Source: Deltaproteobacteria bacterium
Lineage (GTDB): Bacteria; Myxococcota_A; UBA9160; UBA6930
Direction of reading: 5' to 3'
NCBI GenBank assembly: GCA_029261815.1
Contig: JAJDAQ010000070.1
Coordinates: 1-64,000 of the forward strand
DNA: 64,000 nt
Below are positions 26,015 to 33,033 of this stretch, piece after piece; position 1 is the first letter of the stretch; each line of letters opens with the position of its first letter. The notes under the pieces were generated by a model that did no database searches, was not told the origin of the DNA, and saw only the letters and a list, made by a program, of their open reading frames with translations. Position numbers and translations under genes: made by a program.

Positions 26015-26745
26015 GGTTGCTGTCCATGAAATGTCCGATCTAGCACTCGGATCCTTGCCCCGACCCCGTCTGCGAGCACCTCCGCGTCCCCATCATTGGT
26101 TCGCACACTAAGATTGGCTCCATCTTCTCCCGCGCTAAGAGAGGCAACGGGAAGCTCCCGGTTGCCGTACCAAGCAGCGATCGATGAACCGCCATCTGGG
26201 TGTGCCGACATCTGGATGGCTTCTCCCCGGCCACCTATCAACCATTGGGTGGCCCCGAGTGTGTTGTTGACCTTGAACCAAACGCTATGAGCATCACCGC
26301 CCCGAAGTACCATCTCCGAAGTCCCGGAGTCACTCTCAACCGAGAAGGTTTTTCGTTCGCGTTCGGACATAACAATATACCCGCCGCCGATCTCGACATG
26401 CTGCTCGAAGTGTTTGGCCGAGAGTTGAACTCGACCACCGAGAAACTTGTTTGTGCTCAGCGTCAAGCCGGCGTCCCCGGTTCTTCCCAGCATTTCCAGG
26501 AGGGGGTTCCCTTCCGCATCGATCGCAAGCCGAATCCTCTCGTTTCCATCGGCGTCAACGATGCTGAGAGATCGTTCAGCGACGCCTTCAGGGAGCCCAG
26601 AAATGAGGACCGAGCCTGCGAGCGCTGCCGAGGCGAGGGAAAGCAGGAACGCGATCGACGCGATGGTCCGGGCGCTTCGCGCCGACAACCGGAGTTCTTC
26701 AATAGACAGTTCAATCGATGTCATTTCGTTAGTTTTGCTCGGCAT
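26011..26745 (-). CDS. Membrane-anchored repeat-containing hypothetical protein
   Basis: A 244-residue protein from ATG 26745 (GAAGG about 10 bases upstream). A short cytoplasmic start, one membrane helix (about 28-50, TIASIAFLLSLASAALAGSV), then an exported domain built of short beta repeats of the DADGNERIRLAIDAEGNPLLEM type, ending GARIRVLDRTF. Similar D-x-D/E-G repeats occur in uncharacterised exported proteins of environmental bacteria. Divergent from the phage-type gene at 26838. Function unknown. Confidence 0.6.
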   Translation of the reverse strand: MPSKTNEMTSIELSIEELRLSARSARTIASIAFLLSLASAALAGSVLISGLPEGVAERSLSIVDADGNERIRLAIDAEGNPLLEMLGRTGDAGLTLSTNKFLGGRVQLSAKHFEQHVEIGGGYIVMSERERKTFSVESDSGTSEMVLRGGDAHSVWFKVNNTLGATQWLIGGRGEAIQMSAHPDGGSSIAAWYGNRELPVASLSAGEDGANLSVRTNDGDAEVLADGVGARIRVLDRTFHGQQP

Positions 26746-26837
26746 TGGGATTCGCCTTCTCGGCTTGGGCTGGGAAATCAACGGGCGCACGCACATTCGA
26801 ACCCGCCGCGCCATTTCCATAGTAGAATGAAGTTCGT

Positions 26838-27212
26838 ATGGCTGGACGCCCCAAAGGACTCCCGAAGACCGGTGGCCGCAAGGCTGGTACCCCGAACCGC
26901 ATGACCCGCGAGGTGCGCGAGGCCATCTTGCGCGCGTTCGAGAAGGTCGGCGGTGAGGACTACCTCGTGCGGGTGGCGCGAAACGATCCGAAGACGTTCT
27001 GCACGCTGCTTGGGAAGCTGGTGCCCGCCGAGGTGCGGGCCGCGGTCGAACCGGACCGGCCTGTCGTCGCGATCCGGGGCGCCGGCGCTGGTCGATTACG
27101 GAGCTACCGATACCGAGTCCGAAGCCACATCTGCGGTAATCGTGATTGGGGTTCGATCGCCTTCGTTCGAGACGGAGTCGCGGGAGAGCACCGGAACGCA
27201 TACGCCCCCTGA
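26838..27212 (+). CDS. Phage-type basic protein, copy 1, with altered C-terminus
   Basis: The first 80 or so residues (MAGRPKGLPKTGGRKAGTPN, VREAILRAFEKVGGEDYLVR, DPKTFCTLLGKLVPAEVR) belong to a small phage protein family often found beside terminase genes. A second copy at 29140 is about 80% identical at DNA level over the same stretch. After about base 27085 this copy loses similarity, and the frame runs antisense over the end of the RES toxin gene, so its natural C-terminus is probably lost. A terminase-small-subunit or DNA-binding role is speculative. Confidence 0.6.
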   Translation: MAGRPKGLPKTGGRKAGTPNRMTREVREAILRAFEKVGGEDYLVRVARNDPKTFCTLLGKLVPAEVRAAVEPDRPVVAIRGAGAGRLRSYRYRVRSHICGNRDWGSIAFVRDGVAGEHRNAYAP

Positions 27213-27749
27213 GCGCCGGGCAGACGGCACCCGTAGCGCGTCGAGTCCATCGTCCTTCGCTTCCCGGCCCAGCCGCTGGCACGTCGGGTAGCTGTCTTCG
27301 GTGCGGGCCGTCAACTCGGGCCAAGTTCCAGTGAACGGAGTGAGGTCTTTTCCGTCGCCCTCCAGATCGAACCGCAGCAGCCACTTGTGCAGGGTCCACG
27401 TCGTCCCACGTTCCTGCGCGCGCCTTAGAACGAATGATGAAGCCTCGATCTTCGCCGTCTCTTCGTCTTCAGCGGAGTAGAGAACTCCGAAGGAACCGTC
27501 CGAGTACCGGCCGCTTCCGAAGGGAAAGTCTCCCGACCGACGGCGTCGAAAAGGATCGTCGAGGGGAGCGTCCGGCCGAACTTCTGGGACCCGGGCTGCA
27601 GGAAGAGCCCCAAGCACAGCGGACGCTTCGCGAGCTGAAAGCCCCATGTCCTTTTCCAGCGTTCGCCGCGCGCTATAGAGCGTAGCCACCCGGTACAGAC
27701 GCCCCGCGAGCCGCTCGACATCGAGCGATGCTAGAGATCCAGTTCCCAC
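27096..27749 (-). CDS. RES-domain toxin
   Basis: The 217-residue protein has the RES fold markers: the early LYRVATLYSA with Arg20, GRYSDGSFGVLYSA with Arg81, TAKIEASSF with Glu102, and LRVPSARRSGGVC with Ser176. RES toxins (MbcT, ParT and relatives) degrade or modify NAD+ and arrest growth. It starts at GTG 27749 inside the last codons of the antitoxin gene (19-base overlap), the usual antitoxin-toxin order. It is divergent enough from the best-known members that the enzymatic reaction is inferred from family. Confidence 0.78.
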   Translation of the reverse strand: MGTGSLASLDVERLAGRLYRVATLYSARRTLEKDMGLSAREASAVLGALPAARVPEVRPDAPLDDPFRRRRSGDFPFGSGRYSDGSFGVLYSAEDEETAKIEASSFVLRRAQERGTTWTLHKWLLRFDLEGDGKDLTPFTGTWPELTARTEDSYPTCQRLGREAKDDGLDALRVPSARRSGGVCVPVLSRDSVSNEGDRTPITITADVASDSVSVAP

Positions 27750-28315
27750 CTGAGAAAGTCCCGTGCGATGAGCAGGTGCTCAAAAGATCCTTCCGTCATG
27801 ACATCGAGGGGCGACTTGTTATTCAACCTTGATGTCCGCCCACGCAGCCAAGCGCGCTCAGCGTCGATGTCCATGAACGACGCGTTCAGAATGCTTCGCA
27901 CGTCAAGCAGGTACGCGACCCGGTCCTGCCTGTCCCGGTCCGCAATACCCAGCGCGCCGCTGACCAAGGCATGCAGATACGCGACGTTGCTGTCATCGAT
28001 GCCGAGCAGGCGGCACTCTTCGACCGGCGTGGTCTGCCAAAGCTCGAAGAGCTGGCGCAGAAACTTCGCGATGCTCTCGGTTGCTGGACTCGCCGCGGCC
28101 TTTACAGCGTCCCTTAGCCCGTGCGGTGGTCGTTCCGGCGACCACGACACGTCGCGAAGGCCAGACCTCGCGAAGTTTGGCCTGGATTCGGCTGGCTGCA
28201 GGATTCGGACCGCGTGCCTCGCGATCACATGAGACGGAGCCGTTTCGAGCGAGTCTTGGCGTCCGCCTTCGACAAGCACCATGTTGCCGTTCGATCGGAC
28301 TTCCCCGTCACGCAT
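27731..28315 (-). CDS. Xre/MbcA/ParS-type antitoxin
   Basis: The 194-residue protein carries the MbcA/ParS/Xre antitoxin region in its second half: FLRQLFELWQTTPVEECRLL, then a DUF2384-like end (AWLRGRTSRLNNKSPLDVMT, EGSFEHLLIARDFLRWELDL). This neutralises the RES toxin encoded immediately downstream and probably represses the operon. The N-terminal 80 or so residues are unusual for the family, whose members are mostly 110-150 residues. ATG 28315 has GAGG about 9 bases upstream and overlaps the preceding gene by 8 bases. Confidence 0.75.
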   Translation of the reverse strand: MRDGEVRSNGNMVLVEGGRQDSLETAPSHVIARHAVRILQPAESRPNFARSGLRDVSWSPERPPHGLRDAVKAAASPATESIAKFLRQLFELWQTTPVEECRLLGIDDSNVAYLHALVSGALGIADRDRQDRVAYLLDVRSILNASFMDIDAERAWLRGRTSRLNNKSPLDVMTEGSFEHLLIARDFLRWELDL

Positions 28316-29021
28316 CGGTGTCAGCCTCAAAATCGATGCCGAGTGACGCGAGCTGCTCGGTCGCTCGACGAGCCGCGTCGTCGAGGATTTCGGCTGGGCC
28401 GAGCGATGCGTCGGCATACCTCGTTCGGTGCAGGACAAACAATTGGGCGTCCGAGATCGCGGCCTGTTCCAGGAGAAGACGTGATGTCCACCCTTCGTCG
28501 TGATTCGACAGCCGGAGTTCCGCACTGAAGTCGGAGCGTGCCCCCGCGGGGACCGCGTCCCGCATGCTCTGGCTCACCAGTGACCGCAGGAACTCCGGCG
28601 TCTCGAAGTCCCCATCGGTCTTGAGGTAAGCGTGGTGTGTCACGGTCCGGGCCTCGATAAGTTCGAGCGGCACGAACTCACGGATCGCAGGATCGAGTAG
28701 CTGGGCGAAGCTCCTCACGATCTCGAAATCGGAGGCGGATCGAATGTTGTTCGCGGAAACAATGCACTGCTCGGGTGTGATCTCGACCTGACCGGAACCG
28801 GCGAATGCACTGACGACAAGCCTGATGTCGGCCAGTGAGTCCACGTTACCCCCACCCACACGGAAGTCGCTCGCGTTCAAGACGAACGTCGGTGTTACGG
28901 CGTCGTGGATCGCCCGCAGGATTTCAAGCCGGTTCTCTGCAACGCCGAATACCGTTCCGGAGAAAGCATCTTCGATCGTAAGGTTTGCGCGCTCTAGCCC
29001 GAACTTCACTGACTGCCTCAT
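28308..29021 (-). CDS. Hypothetical protein, first gene of the RES/Xre operon
   Basis: A 237-residue soluble protein (VKFGLERANLTIEDAFSGTV, TPTFVLNASDFRVGGGNVDS, EFVPLELIEARTVTHHAYLK, FSAELRLSNHDEGWTSRLLL). I do not recognise a family with confidence; its general pattern of beta strands and length resemble TIGR04255-like proteins. It overlaps the antitoxin start by 8 bases, so three genes form one tight operon. It may be a third component that tunes or triggers the toxin; this is inference from overlap only. Confidence 0.6.
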   Translation of the reverse strand: MRQSVKFGLERANLTIEDAFSGTVFGVAENRLEILRAIHDAVTPTFVLNASDFRVGGGNVDSLADIRLVVSAFAGSGQVEITPEQCIVSANNIRSASDFEIVRSFAQLLDPAIREFVPLELIEARTVTHHAYLKTDGDFETPEFLRSLVSQSMRDAVPAGARSDFSAELRLSNHDEGWTSRLLLEQAAISDAQLFVLHRTRYADASLGPAEILDDAARRATEQLASLGIDFEADTDA

Positions 29022-29139
29022 GTCTCACAGTAGCGCTGATCTGGCGATCTACGCCCCACGGTACGGCAGGAGCCCAACGACAAATGTTTTCAGGTTGAGG
29101 CGGGGATGCGCGCCCTATCGAAAGTGGAATCATCTAGAG

Positions 29140-29418
29140 ATGCCGCGCCCGAAGGGACTACCGAAGACCGGCGGCCGAAAGGCTGGCACCCCGAACCGCG
29201 TGACTCGCGAGGTGCGGGAAGCCATCCTGCGCGCCTTCGATCGGGTCGGGGGCGAGGACTACCTGGTCGAAGTTGCCCGCCACGACCCGAAGACGTTCTG
29301 CACACTGCTCGGGAAGCTGCTGCCCGCCGAGGTGCGGACGCGGCCTGATTCCGATCGCCCGGCCGTTGTGATCCGGGACTTCACCGGCCGGCGCCCCCAG
29401 CAGCGAGGCCGGGGATGA
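29140..29418 (+). CDS. Phage-type basic protein, copy 2
   Basis: The 92-residue protein (MPRPKGLPKTGGRKAGTPNR, VREAILRAFDRVGGEDYLVE, DPKTFCTLLGKLLPAEVR, ending FTGRRPQQRGRG) is the apparently intact relative of the gene at 26838. Basic, small, and of the type found next to terminase genes in phages. Its stop overlaps the next gene's ATG as ATGA, so the two are coupled. Divergent from the toxin operon. Confidence 0.7.
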   Translation: MPRPKGLPKTGGRKAGTPNRVTREVREAILRAFDRVGGEDYLVEVARHDPKTFCTLLGKLLPAEVRTRPDSDRPAVVIRDFTGRRPQQRGRG

Positions 29419-30350
29419 GTTCGAACGGCGATGACGAAGACGTGACCTCGGCCGGCGTTCCCTGGTCGGAGATTCCGGTATGGGCCCGACGGGACGCGGA
29501 ATGGGCAGACGGCGTCCTGTACGACGGTTTGCCGCAGCTTCCAAGCGTCACCGAGGTGCCCTTTCCTCAGGCGCTGCTTGACCTACCCGACTCGCATCCG
29601 GACCGGCCCACAGGAACCAAGGCGATGATCGACGCAACCGGTGCACGCGCTGCCCTCGCTTCAGCTCGACCGGGGTCATGGGTCATCAGTCCACGAACGG
29701 TGACCAAGTGGGCGAAGTGGCCCGGAGGTGAAATCGGTTGGGTGCCGGCGGACACCACGCTCCCGGACTCGCTACGAATCGGCGACTGCGAAGCTGATGT
29801 CCGAGAGAAGAACGCGGCCGATCGGTTGTTGGCCCAAGCTGGCGCGCGACCGGTCGCATACCAAGAGGTCGAGGACGAAGATCCAGAGGAAGCCCAGCTG
29901 CGCCGAATCGACCAACTGGTCGCGAACGCGCATGGCGACCCAGATTGCCCGAAGGTGGCAGTCTCACTCCTCGCCGACGACACCTACGGGGAGTCCACAC
30001 TCGCGATGTACGGCCTCGGCGAGGACGACATGATTGACACCTACGTCTTTGTTGACGCGACGTGGGGCGACGTGCTTGATGCCCTGGCGGACCCCGAGGA
30101 AGCGGATGGAGACCGGACGGACTTGATTCACGATCACCTGGTCAGCCTCACGTGGGATGCGCCTCAAGAGGATTGGTATCGCCTTACTGACTCGGGTGGT
30201 CGCATCGCATTCATTACTCGGACACGTGCTGACTTCGGCAAATGCTCTGGTGTGGAGGGGCCGTTCACGGAATTTCCCACGCGAGGCACGGTTGTCTCAC
30301 CCGAGGCCCGCGATGGCGACCGCAACGGCATGGCTTGGCTCGTGGAATAG
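29415..30350 (+). CDS. Acidic hypothetical protein of the mobile element
   Basis: A 311-residue, strongly acidic soluble protein without recognised motifs. The middle is helical (EEAQLRRIDQLVANAHGDPD) and the C-terminal part is aromatic-rich (SLTWDAPQEDWYRLTDSGGR). It begins inside the stop of the phage-type gene (4-base overlap) and therefore probably works with it. No membrane or signal segments. Confidence 0.6.
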   Translation: MSSNGDDEDVTSAGVPWSEIPVWARRDAEWADGVLYDGLPQLPSVTEVPFPQALLDLPDSHPDRPTGTKAMIDATGARAALASARPGSWVISPRTVTKWAKWPGGEIGWVPADTTLPDSLRIGDCEADVREKNAADRLLAQAGARPVAYQEVEDEDPEEAQLRRIDQLVANAHGDPDCPKVAVSLLADDTYGESTLAMYGLGEDDMIDTYVFVDATWGDVLDALADPEEADGDRTDLIHDHLVSLTWDAPQEDWYRLTDSGGRIAFITRTRADFGKCSGVEGPFTEFPTRGTVVSPEARDGDRNGMAWLVE

Positions 30351-30437
30351 AACTCTGGCGCGGCTTGGCCCACCATGCACCTGGCGGCCCTCCCTGGGAG
30401 GCTATGTTGGGCCGGCACTCAGGAGCGCTGCTACACG

Positions 30438-31154
30438 ATGATTCGAGAGCTATTGCAGACCCTGCGTGGGCTAGTCGATGAGTTCGCCTTCCTCGTGGAT
30501 TCGTTCTGGAACTGGCTCCTCGACGCGCAGGCATCAACGTGGATGTGGATCCTCGCAGCCTTGTCCGGCCTAGCCTTTGTGAGCGTCGTTGGTCAGGCCC
30601 TCGATGAGCGATCACGGCGAAGACGGCGCGAAGGGTTGGAGGCGTCTCAGCACCCGACCACGCCGCGCTACTTGGGCGACGAAGATGGCGAAGGCGCGGA
30701 AATCGAGCCGCGTGAACTAGGCGATGGCGATGAAAGCGAGCTTGATCGACTCGTTGCGGATCGCGAGCGCTTGGAGGAGGTGCGGGAAGATGCCGAAGCG
30801 GCGTTTGCGCTGCGTCAGCGGGAGCGCTTCGAGCAGTTCGAACCCGCTCTCCGCGAAGTCGCGTTTGAAGCCACGAAGCACGGCGTAGAGGTCGAATTCG
30901 ATGATTGTGGAGCGACGTTCCGGGTTGCCGCCAGGTACCTCCGGGTCTGGGTTCCAAACGAACGACCCTTCGGCGTCGAGCCCTTGGCCGAGGAGTTCAA
31001 GGCGGAGGCCGGCCGCGCGCGAAGGCCTCTGACCGAAACGCCGCTCCATTACACGCCTCCCGACGGCGGTTTCTTTGAGTTTCTGGCCCCAGAGGAGGCT
31101 GCGCGCACATTGCGCGCCGATCTTGCCAAGGAGATCGCACGCGATCGCCACTGA
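30438..31154 (+). CDS. Membrane-anchored coiled-coil protein of unknown function
   Basis: A 238-residue protein from ATG 30438. It has an amphipathic start (MIRELLQTLRGLVDEFAFLV), one clear membrane helix (about 38-55), a basic stop-transfer (RSRRRRREG), an acidic coiled-coil (about 105-140, ELDRLVADRERLEEVREDAE) and a globular C-terminal domain. I do not recognise the family. The layout would suit a scaffold or sensor at the inner membrane. Confidence 0.55.
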   Translation: MIRELLQTLRGLVDEFAFLVDSFWNWLLDAQASTWMWILAALSGLAFVSVVGQALDERSRRRRREGLEASQHPTTPRYLGDEDGEGAEIEPRELGDGDESELDRLVADRERLEEVREDAEAAFALRQRERFEQFEPALREVAFEATKHGVEVEFDDCGATFRVAARYLRVWVPNERPFGVEPLAEEFKAEAGRARRPLTETPLHYTPPDGGFFEFLAPEEAARTLRADLAKEIARDRH

Positions 31155-31553
31155 CCCAAGGCGAAGAAGGCGCTCCCGATGACGGGTACTTGCAGCTCTG
31201 GCCATGCACGAAGACTGCAGGGGGCCGCCCACGAAAGCACGGGCGGACGGCCCTATTCGGCCCCTGGATTAGGAACCGCCGACCGAAGCCCGGGGCTCCC
31301 GGAAGGCAACGGCACCAGATTGCACGGGGACGCACATGTGATGGCCGCGCGACCCTGGGCGTCTTCTTGCTGAATGTGATCGAGGCGATCTTCGAGATGC
31401 TGGAGGCCGCGGGCTCGGGACCGATCCCAGAAGACGGCTCGTTGGTCACCTCTGAGCAACCGAATCGGCCTCTCGCACCCGGGGCGCGACGCAATCGGGC
31501 TCTTGCTGGCGATGGCCTGGAAGGCCCCCGTCCGGCCACGCGGCGGTCGAGTC
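31155..31553. other. Intergenic region with the right copy of the imperfect 90-bp repeat
   Basis: No supported gene. Bases 31180-31266 repeat, at about 70% identity, the sequence just inside the element's left end (24463-24552), and a further short similarity (TTGCACGGGGACGCAC) lies near 31319-31334. The stretch separates the cargo half from the replication/integration half of the element. Confidence 0.5.
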
Positions 31554-32345
31554 ATGGCACTCGACCTCACGCGCGGTCACAAGGGCACGGTGGCCGTTCG
31601 CGGTACATTGGGATCGATCGTTCCAATAGACCGCGCGGAGATCCCTGTGCCTCGGAAGAACCCTGAACAGCGCTTCGCCAGCCCCGGCGGCGGTCTCGTT
31701 CCCGATGCCGGCTATGGGGAGCGGGTGATCCGCGACGAATTCTGGCGGATTGCGAACGAACTCTTCCCGGAGGCGTTCGACGAACTTCACTCCATCGCCG
31801 TCCCAGTGGCCCTGATCGGCCGATGGAGCCAATACTGCGCGGACCGCTGGCATGAGCCCGCCACGGACCCATCGCATATCGAGTTCGAGCAGTGCCTGGC
31901 CGAATGGTGTTGCGCGCATCGGATTGCATCGCTCATGGAAGGGGGCCGACCAAGCCCAACGTGGGTGATCGATCGGGCCCGGGAGACTCGGCTCGCATGG
32001 GCGGCCAGCCATCGGGTGGCCGGCGACGTGTCACCCGTGTTCGGCACGACCGCGAGCCGGTCCTCCGTCGATTCGCCGCCCGAGTTCGATGCGGCCGCGG
32101 ACACGAAGGCCAGCTACGAAAGGGCCACTCGGGAATTCGCGCATCTCCAGATCGAAAGTGCTCGGGCCGAGGGCTGGGAGCGCGCCCCACGGTTCACCCC
32201 CGAGCACTTGCGCTGGGTTGCGCGATGGCGTTTCGGCAATGAGAGCCCGCGGTTGATTTCGGTCAGGCTCCTGGATTCCGAAGACGCGGTAAGGACTGCG
32301 GCGGCGCGCATGGCACGCCGTCTCGACCTCCCTCCCCTCGGGTGA
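31554..32345 (+). CDS. Hypothetical protein of the mobile element
   Basis: A 263-residue frame; the best-supported part starts near residue 55 (DEFWRIANELFPEAFDELHS, PVALIGRWSQYCADRWHEPA, RFTPEHLRWVARWRFGNESP). It has helical, Trp-rich character and two Cys pairs (CLAEWCCAHR) but no family I recognise. The start is uncertain: ATG 31503 and later codons are possible alternatives. It lies directly upstream of the replication operon, 104 bases before the HTH gene. Confidence 0.45.
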   Translation: MALDLTRGHKGTVAVRGTLGSIVPIDRAEIPVPRKNPEQRFASPGGGLVPDAGYGERVIRDEFWRIANELFPEAFDELHSIAVPVALIGRWSQYCADRWHEPATDPSHIEFEQCLAEWCCAHRIASLMEGGRPSPTWVIDRARETRLAWAASHRVAGDVSPVFGTTASRSSVDSPPEFDAAADTKASYERATREFAHLQIESARAEGWERAPRFTPEHLRWVARWRFGNESPRLISVRLLDSEDAVRTAAARMARRLDLPPLG

Positions 32346-32449
32346 GACAAACCGCGCGTGGCCGTTTGTCATATTTCCGGCGACGCAGAACACGTCGAAA
32401 CTGTTCCTCAAGATCGCTGCACGACGCGGCGTTGGTCAGGGGAGCAGCT

Positions 32450-32689
32450 ATGGATCTTCCGGAGTTTCTGGATACGGACGCGGCCGCGGGTGTGCTGCGG
32501 GTTCGACCGAAGACGTTGGCGCGCTGGCGATGGGCAGCGTCTGGCCCCCCGTTTCGTCGGCATGGTGGCCGCGTCGTTTACGCCCTTCATGATCTCTTCG
32601 CGTGGAGTGAACAGCAGGTCTGCGAATCGGAGAATCGTTCCCGGACCAGTCCTCCGGCCCGTCGGGCGCGGACAGGCGAAGACCGATGA
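32450..32689 (+). CDS. Helix-turn-helix (excisionase/MerR-like) DNA-binding protein
   Basis: The 79-residue protein has the AlpA/Xis-type fold: FLDTDAAAGVLRVRPKTLAR for the helix-turn-helix, then WRWAASGPPFRRHGGRVVYA for the wing. Proteins of this type control integrase genes and assist excision. AGGGGAGC stands just before ATG 32450. It is the first gene of the tightly overlapped operon; its stop overlaps the next ATG by 4 bases. Confidence 0.75.
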   Translation: MDLPEFLDTDAAAGVLRVRPKTLARWRWAASGPPFRRHGGRVVYALHDLFAWSEQQVCESENRSRTSPPARRARTGEDR

Positions 32690-33033
32690 CGAACGCCATC
32701 GATCGACCCGATGCCCTGGCCCTGTCGAGTTCGAGCGCCAGCTCCCCCGAGAACCGCGGTCTACGGACAGCAGACGACGGCTTCCAGCCGCTGCGCACCC
32801 TGCCCTCAGGCGCGCCCGGTTCGAAACGTCGTCGGTGGGGCCGGCTCGCGGCCTGCGCGACGACTAGCTACCGCGACGCCGTCGAGCTGAAGTGCCTGGA
32901 GTGTTGCTCTTGGGAGCGCTCCGAGGCGAAGCGGTGCGACATCACGGGGTGCCCGCTCTGGGCGGTGGGGCGCCGGATCTTTGGCAGGGCCCAGAGCGCC
33001 CTTGATGCGATTGACGAGGAGGTGCTCCCGTGA
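32686..33033 (+). CDS. Small protein with phage-type zinc-binding motif
   Basis: A 115-residue protein whose C-terminal part, VELKCLECCSWERSEAKRCD followed by ITGCPLWAVGRR, is a four-cysteine motif common in small phage proteins. The N-terminal 60 residues are low complexity. Overlaps both neighbours by 4 bases (ATGA and GTGA), so it is translated with them. Probably a structural zinc site; role unknown. Confidence 0.6.
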   Translation: MTNAIDRPDALALSSSSASSPENRGLRTADDGFQPLRTLPSGAPGSKRRRWGRLAACATTSYRDAVELKCLECCSWERSEAKRCDITGCPLWAVGRRIFGRAQSALDAIDEEVLP

